Part shown: positions 33,639 to 35,516 of the stretch, piece after piece
Layout of the letters: each line of letters begins with the position of its first letter
Position numbering within the stretch: the stretch's first letter is position 1
DNA from: DASYAE01 sp036501535
Lineage (GTDB): Bacteria; Actinomycetota; Actinomycetes; Streptomycetales; Catenulisporaceae
Reading direction: 5' to 3'
DNA: 35,516 nucleotides
NCBI GenBank assembly: GCA_036501535.1
Contig: DASYAE010000249.1
Location: 1-35,516 of the forward strand
Position numbers and translations under genes: made by a program
Notes under the pieces: model-generated
What the model was told of the DNA's origin: nothing
Seen by the model: the letters and a program-made list of their open reading frames with translations, nothing else
The model's database searches: none

Positions 33639-34291
33639 CAGGACGCGTCCTTTCCGGTCCGGGTCACGGCCGCGCGCCAGCCGCGCAGTCCGCCGGCCAG
33701 GGACGGCAGCGCCGAGGCCACGGTGACCGCGTCGATCGCGTCGATCCGCCAGCCGTCCATGAACGCCGTCTCGATCTGCTCGGGCGTCACCTTGTGCACC
33801 CGTCCCGGACGATTGGGCGGCTCCTCGGCGAAGCAGAGCACGAGCAGCCGGCCGCCGGGATCGAGCGCCGCGCCGAGGCTCTCGACGTACTCGGCCCGCT
33901 CGGCGCCGCGGAAGCCGTGGAAGACCAGCGAGTCGAGCACCGTGTCGAACCGCTCGCCGAGCCCGCCGAAGTCGAGCACGTCGTGGCGCACGAATCGGGC
34001 TGTGAGCCCGCGCTCGGCCGCCTTGGCCCGGGCCCGCTTCAACGCGACCTCGGAGAGGTCCGCCCCGACCGCCTCGCATCCGAGCCCGGCGGCCATCAGC
34101 GCGTGCTCGCCGGTCCCGCATCCGGCGTCGAGCACCCGTCCGTGCACCAGCCCTGATGCGGCCGCATCGGCGAGCGCCGGCTGGGGGCCGTCGATCTCCC
34201 ACGGCGGCCGGACCGTGTAGAGCGCATCGTGTTCACCAACCGTGATATTCGCGCTCTCGCCGCCCGCCGCCGGCTTTTCCGTCACACCCAC
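33638..34291 (-). CDS. Class I SAM-dependent methyltransferase
   Basis: This 217-residue methyltransferase has an intact SAM motif I (VLDAGCGTGEHALMAA), an acidic motif II (AVGADLSEVALKRA), FVRHDVLDF and a post-motif (LDPGGRLLVLCFAE). It is complete, in contrast to the broken copy at 22010. The substrate is unknown. I use the GTG at 34291, with GGAGGG upstream; GTG at 34285 is an alternative. The 5' end overlaps the opposite-strand TetR remnant. It is cotranscribed with the DUF2218 gene. Confidence 0.85.
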   Translation of the reverse strand: MGVTEKPAAGGESANITVGEHDALYTVRPPWEIDGPQPALADAAASGLVHGRVLDAGCGTGEHALMAAGLGCEAVGADLSEVALKRARAKAAERGLTARFVRHDVLDFGGLGERFDTVLDSLVFHGFRGAERAEYVESLGAALDPGGRLLVLCFAEEPPNRPGRVHKVTPEQIETAFMDGWRIDAIDAVTVASALPSLAGGLRGWRAAVTRTGKDAS

Positions 34292-34299
34292 GCCGCCAC

Positions 34300-34479
34300 G
34301 CTCCCTCCGAACTGCTGGCCGAAGCCGCCGCCGCCGGCGCGATCCGCACCGACACCGCCCCCGCCCAGCTGGCCTCCTACACCGTGCACGCCCTCGCGGC
34401 CGCCGCCGACCTGCCCGACGAAGCCGCGGTGCACCACCTCGTCGGGCTCGTCACCACGGGCCTGCGCCTCAGCGTCTGA
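34300..34479 (+). pseudogene. C-terminal remnant of a TetR-family regulator
   Basis: The frame from about 34309 encodes ELLAEAAAAGAIRTDTAPAQ and continues through LASYTVHALAAAADLPDEAA and VHHLVGLVTTGLRLSV to a TGA at 34477-34479. This is the typical last 55-60 residues of TetR-type ligand domains. Upstream, HAATLPP continues in the adjacent reading frame, so a one-base frameshift lies near 34303-34308. The DNA-binding half is absent; that DNA is occupied by the leftward methyltransferase gene. It is a dead fragment. Confidence 0.6.
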
Positions 34480-34590
34480 TACGGGGCCTGATCCGGCGCC
34501 TGGTTCACCGGCCGAATCTGCTGCCTGCAACCGGAAGTAGCACCCTCCGATCAGCCGAACGGTTGGTCGCAGAACCCGTCGTCCGGTTGA

Positions 34591-34619
34591 TTGACTGACT
34601 GGGTCAGTCAGTCTAAAGT
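34591..34619 (+). promoter_or_regulatory. TetR gene promoter with embedded palindromic operator
   Basis: A -35 TTGACT (34591-34596), 17 bases and a -10 TAAAGT (34614-34619) form a clear promoter. The spacer holds a perfect inverted repeat, TGACTGAC-TGG-GTCAGTCA (34592-34610), typical of TetR operators, so the regulator probably represses itself. Transcription should start at about 34626-34627, essentially at the ATG. Confidence 0.8.
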
Positions 34620-34626
34620 TCCCAGC

Positions 34627-35331
34627 ATGCGAGGACGAGTGCCGCCCCGGCCGCTCAAGGAGATCGGCGGGGCCTGCGTGCGGGTGTTCCTGGACAAGGG
34701 CTATCGCACCGCCGGGATCACGGACGTGGCCAAGGCTCTGGGGTTGAGCCACGGCGCGATCTACACCTACGCGGACAGCAAGCAGGCGCTGCTCTACCTC
34801 GCCCTGGTACGGGTCCTCGAGCCGGAAGCGCTCGAGACCATGGACCTGCCGGTCAAACTGCCCGAGCCGGACCGGATCGTCGCGACGGTCGACCGGTGGG
34901 CGGCCCGGCAGTCGGGGCTCGACCTGCTCACCGAGCCGCCGCGCCGGCCCGATCCGGGCGGCGCGGAACAGGAGCTCGGCGAGGTCGTCGAGCAGATCTA
35001 CGACTTCATCGACAAGAACCGCGTGATCCTCAGGCTGTTCGAACGCTGCTCCGAGGATCTTCCGGTCCTCACCCAGTGGTACTTCGTCGAGCGCCGCCGC
35101 GGGCTGCTGGCGGCGCTGGGGGAGTTCCTGAACGCGCGGATCGAGGCGGGGCTGCTGCGGCCGGTGCCGGACGTGCCCACCGCAGCGCGCTTCATCGTCG
35201 AGACCATCGCCTGGTTCGCCATGCACCGGCACGGCGATCCGGACTCCGCGATGCTCACCGACGAGGACTGCCGCCGCACCGTGCGCCACCTGGTACCCGC
35301 CGCATTCCTTCCCAGCGGAGAACCGAGATGA
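34627..35331 (+). CDS. TetR family transcriptional regulator
   Basis: This 234-residue repressor has an N-terminal TetR helix-turn-helix (GGACVRVFLDKGYRTAGITD; VAKALGLSHGAIYTYADSKQALLYLAL) and an all-helical ligand domain (ELGEVVEQIYDFIDKNRVILRLFERC; RRRGLLAALGEFLNARIEAGLL). An upstream in-frame ATG at 34591 lies inside the promoter, so I start at ATG 34627. No leader or ribosome-binding site fits before it, which suggests a leaderless mRNA. Its stop overlaps the start of a downstream ORF (ATGA), normally its co-regulated target. Confidence 0.9.
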   Translation: MRGRVPPRPLKEIGGACVRVFLDKGYRTAGITDVAKALGLSHGAIYTYADSKQALLYLALVRVLEPEALETMDLPVKLPEPDRIVATVDRWAARQSGLDLLTEPPRRPDPGGAEQELGEVVEQIYDFIDKNRVILRLFERCSEDLPVLTQWYFVERRRGLLAALGEFLNARIEAGLLRPVPDVPTAARFIVETIAWFAMHRHGDPDSAMLTDEDCRRTVRHLVPAAFLPSGEPR

Positions 35332-35414
35332 CTGAGACCTTTGAAATACCCGACCCCGCGGGGAGCCGGGTGGTACCTGGAGTTTCGCACTTTCGGGGTG
35401 ACTCGTACGGGTGA
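35328..35414 (+). pseudogene. Truncated ORF coupled to the TetR gene
   Basis: ATGA at 35328 starts MTETFEIPDPAGSRVV, which looks like the N-terminus of a real protein. The frame then becomes unrelated (PGVSHFRGDSYG) and ends at 35414 after 28 residues. The change lies near 35373-35380, where the sequence leaves the high-GC style of its neighbours. The gene was probably interrupted by the element at the right edge. The original product cannot be identified from so few residues. Confidence 0.45.
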
Positions 35415-35516
35415 TGGTCCGTCGTGTTGGCGTGACCTGGTAGGGGAAGAAGAAGAGCATCGGCGCTGATATGTAATCCCTTTGCGAGGATTGACGCCGA
35501 TGCTCTCGTGTGTGAC
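35375..35516 (+). mobile_element. Possible left end of an insertion sequence
   Basis: From about 35375 the base composition drops, with runs such as GGGGAAGAAGAAGAGC and GATATGTAATCCC. A 12-bp inverted repeat, AGAGCATCGGCG (35454-35465) and CGCCGATGCTCT (35495-35506), follows. An ORF may start at ATG 35500 (MLSCV, running off the edge), with GAGGA 9 bases upstream. The hairpin would bury the start codon, as in insertion sequences that block translation from outside transcripts. The IS family and exact terminal repeat are not recognised. Confidence 0.4.

Overview
The window is high-GC actinomycete DNA. Supporting signs are strong G/C preference at third codon positions, GTG starts, a SARP/AfsR-type regulator, a SpoIIE-type phosphatase, a secreted CBM2-GH5 cellulase, a YtrA-type GntR regulator and a DinB/DUF664 protein of the kind common in mycothiol-using bacteria. 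The genus cannot be fixed from the sequence. The left edge is a perfect fold-back and the right edge looks like the start of an insertion sequence, so the window may be one whole contig of a draft assembly.

Region 1 (about 289-8800) is a minus-strand carbohydrate or uronate catabolic operon. In transcription order it holds a Gfo/Idh dehydrogenase, a DUF993 aldolase-like protein, a sugar isomerase-type TIM barrel, a ThuA-like protein, a D-2-hydroxyacid dehydrogenase and a DUF2264 glycosidase-like protein. A LacI regulator is encoded upstream. Two near-identical 14-bp LacI-type operators (7373-7386 and 8691-8704) flank the regulator gene, and the first covers the likely transcription start of the operon. 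No transporter is present. Region 2 (8819-11774) has a cysteine hydrolase/GlxA regulator pair, a GNAT acetyltransferase and a 69-residue coiled-coil protein. A strong terminator separates it from a secreted cellulase (11855-13621) and a divergent membrane-anchored PP2C phosphatase.

Region 3 (15216-21951) is an aerobic benzoyl-CoA (box) operon: boxC, boxB and a benzoate-CoA ligase, then an amidohydrolase joined through a 19-codon overlapping mini-ORF, with a convergent PaaX-family regulator. BoxA (the reductase) and the semialdehyde dehydrogenase are absent. The box and paaX promoters have the same architecture: TTGnCG, 16 bp, TGTAGARt.

Region 4 (22010-29252) holds a methyltransferase gene that has lost its SAM-binding segment, a GntR/ABC ATPase/permease operon with a readable promoter-operator, an internally duplicated membrane protein and a FUSC-family transporter-like protein. 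Region 5 (29265-35516) holds a DinB protein, a small zinc-ribbon protein, a 948-residue SARP-NB-ARC-TPR regulator, a DUF2218/methyltransferase pair, a TetR gene remnant, an intact TetR gene with a palindromic operator and a probably leaderless promoter, and a translationally coupled downstream ORF that is cut off near the right edge.

The most interesting content is the uncharacterised LacI-controlled sugar cluster, the partial box pathway under a PaaX regulator, the 62-bp perfect fold-back, and several gene remnants (methyltransferase, TetR, truncated GlxA).
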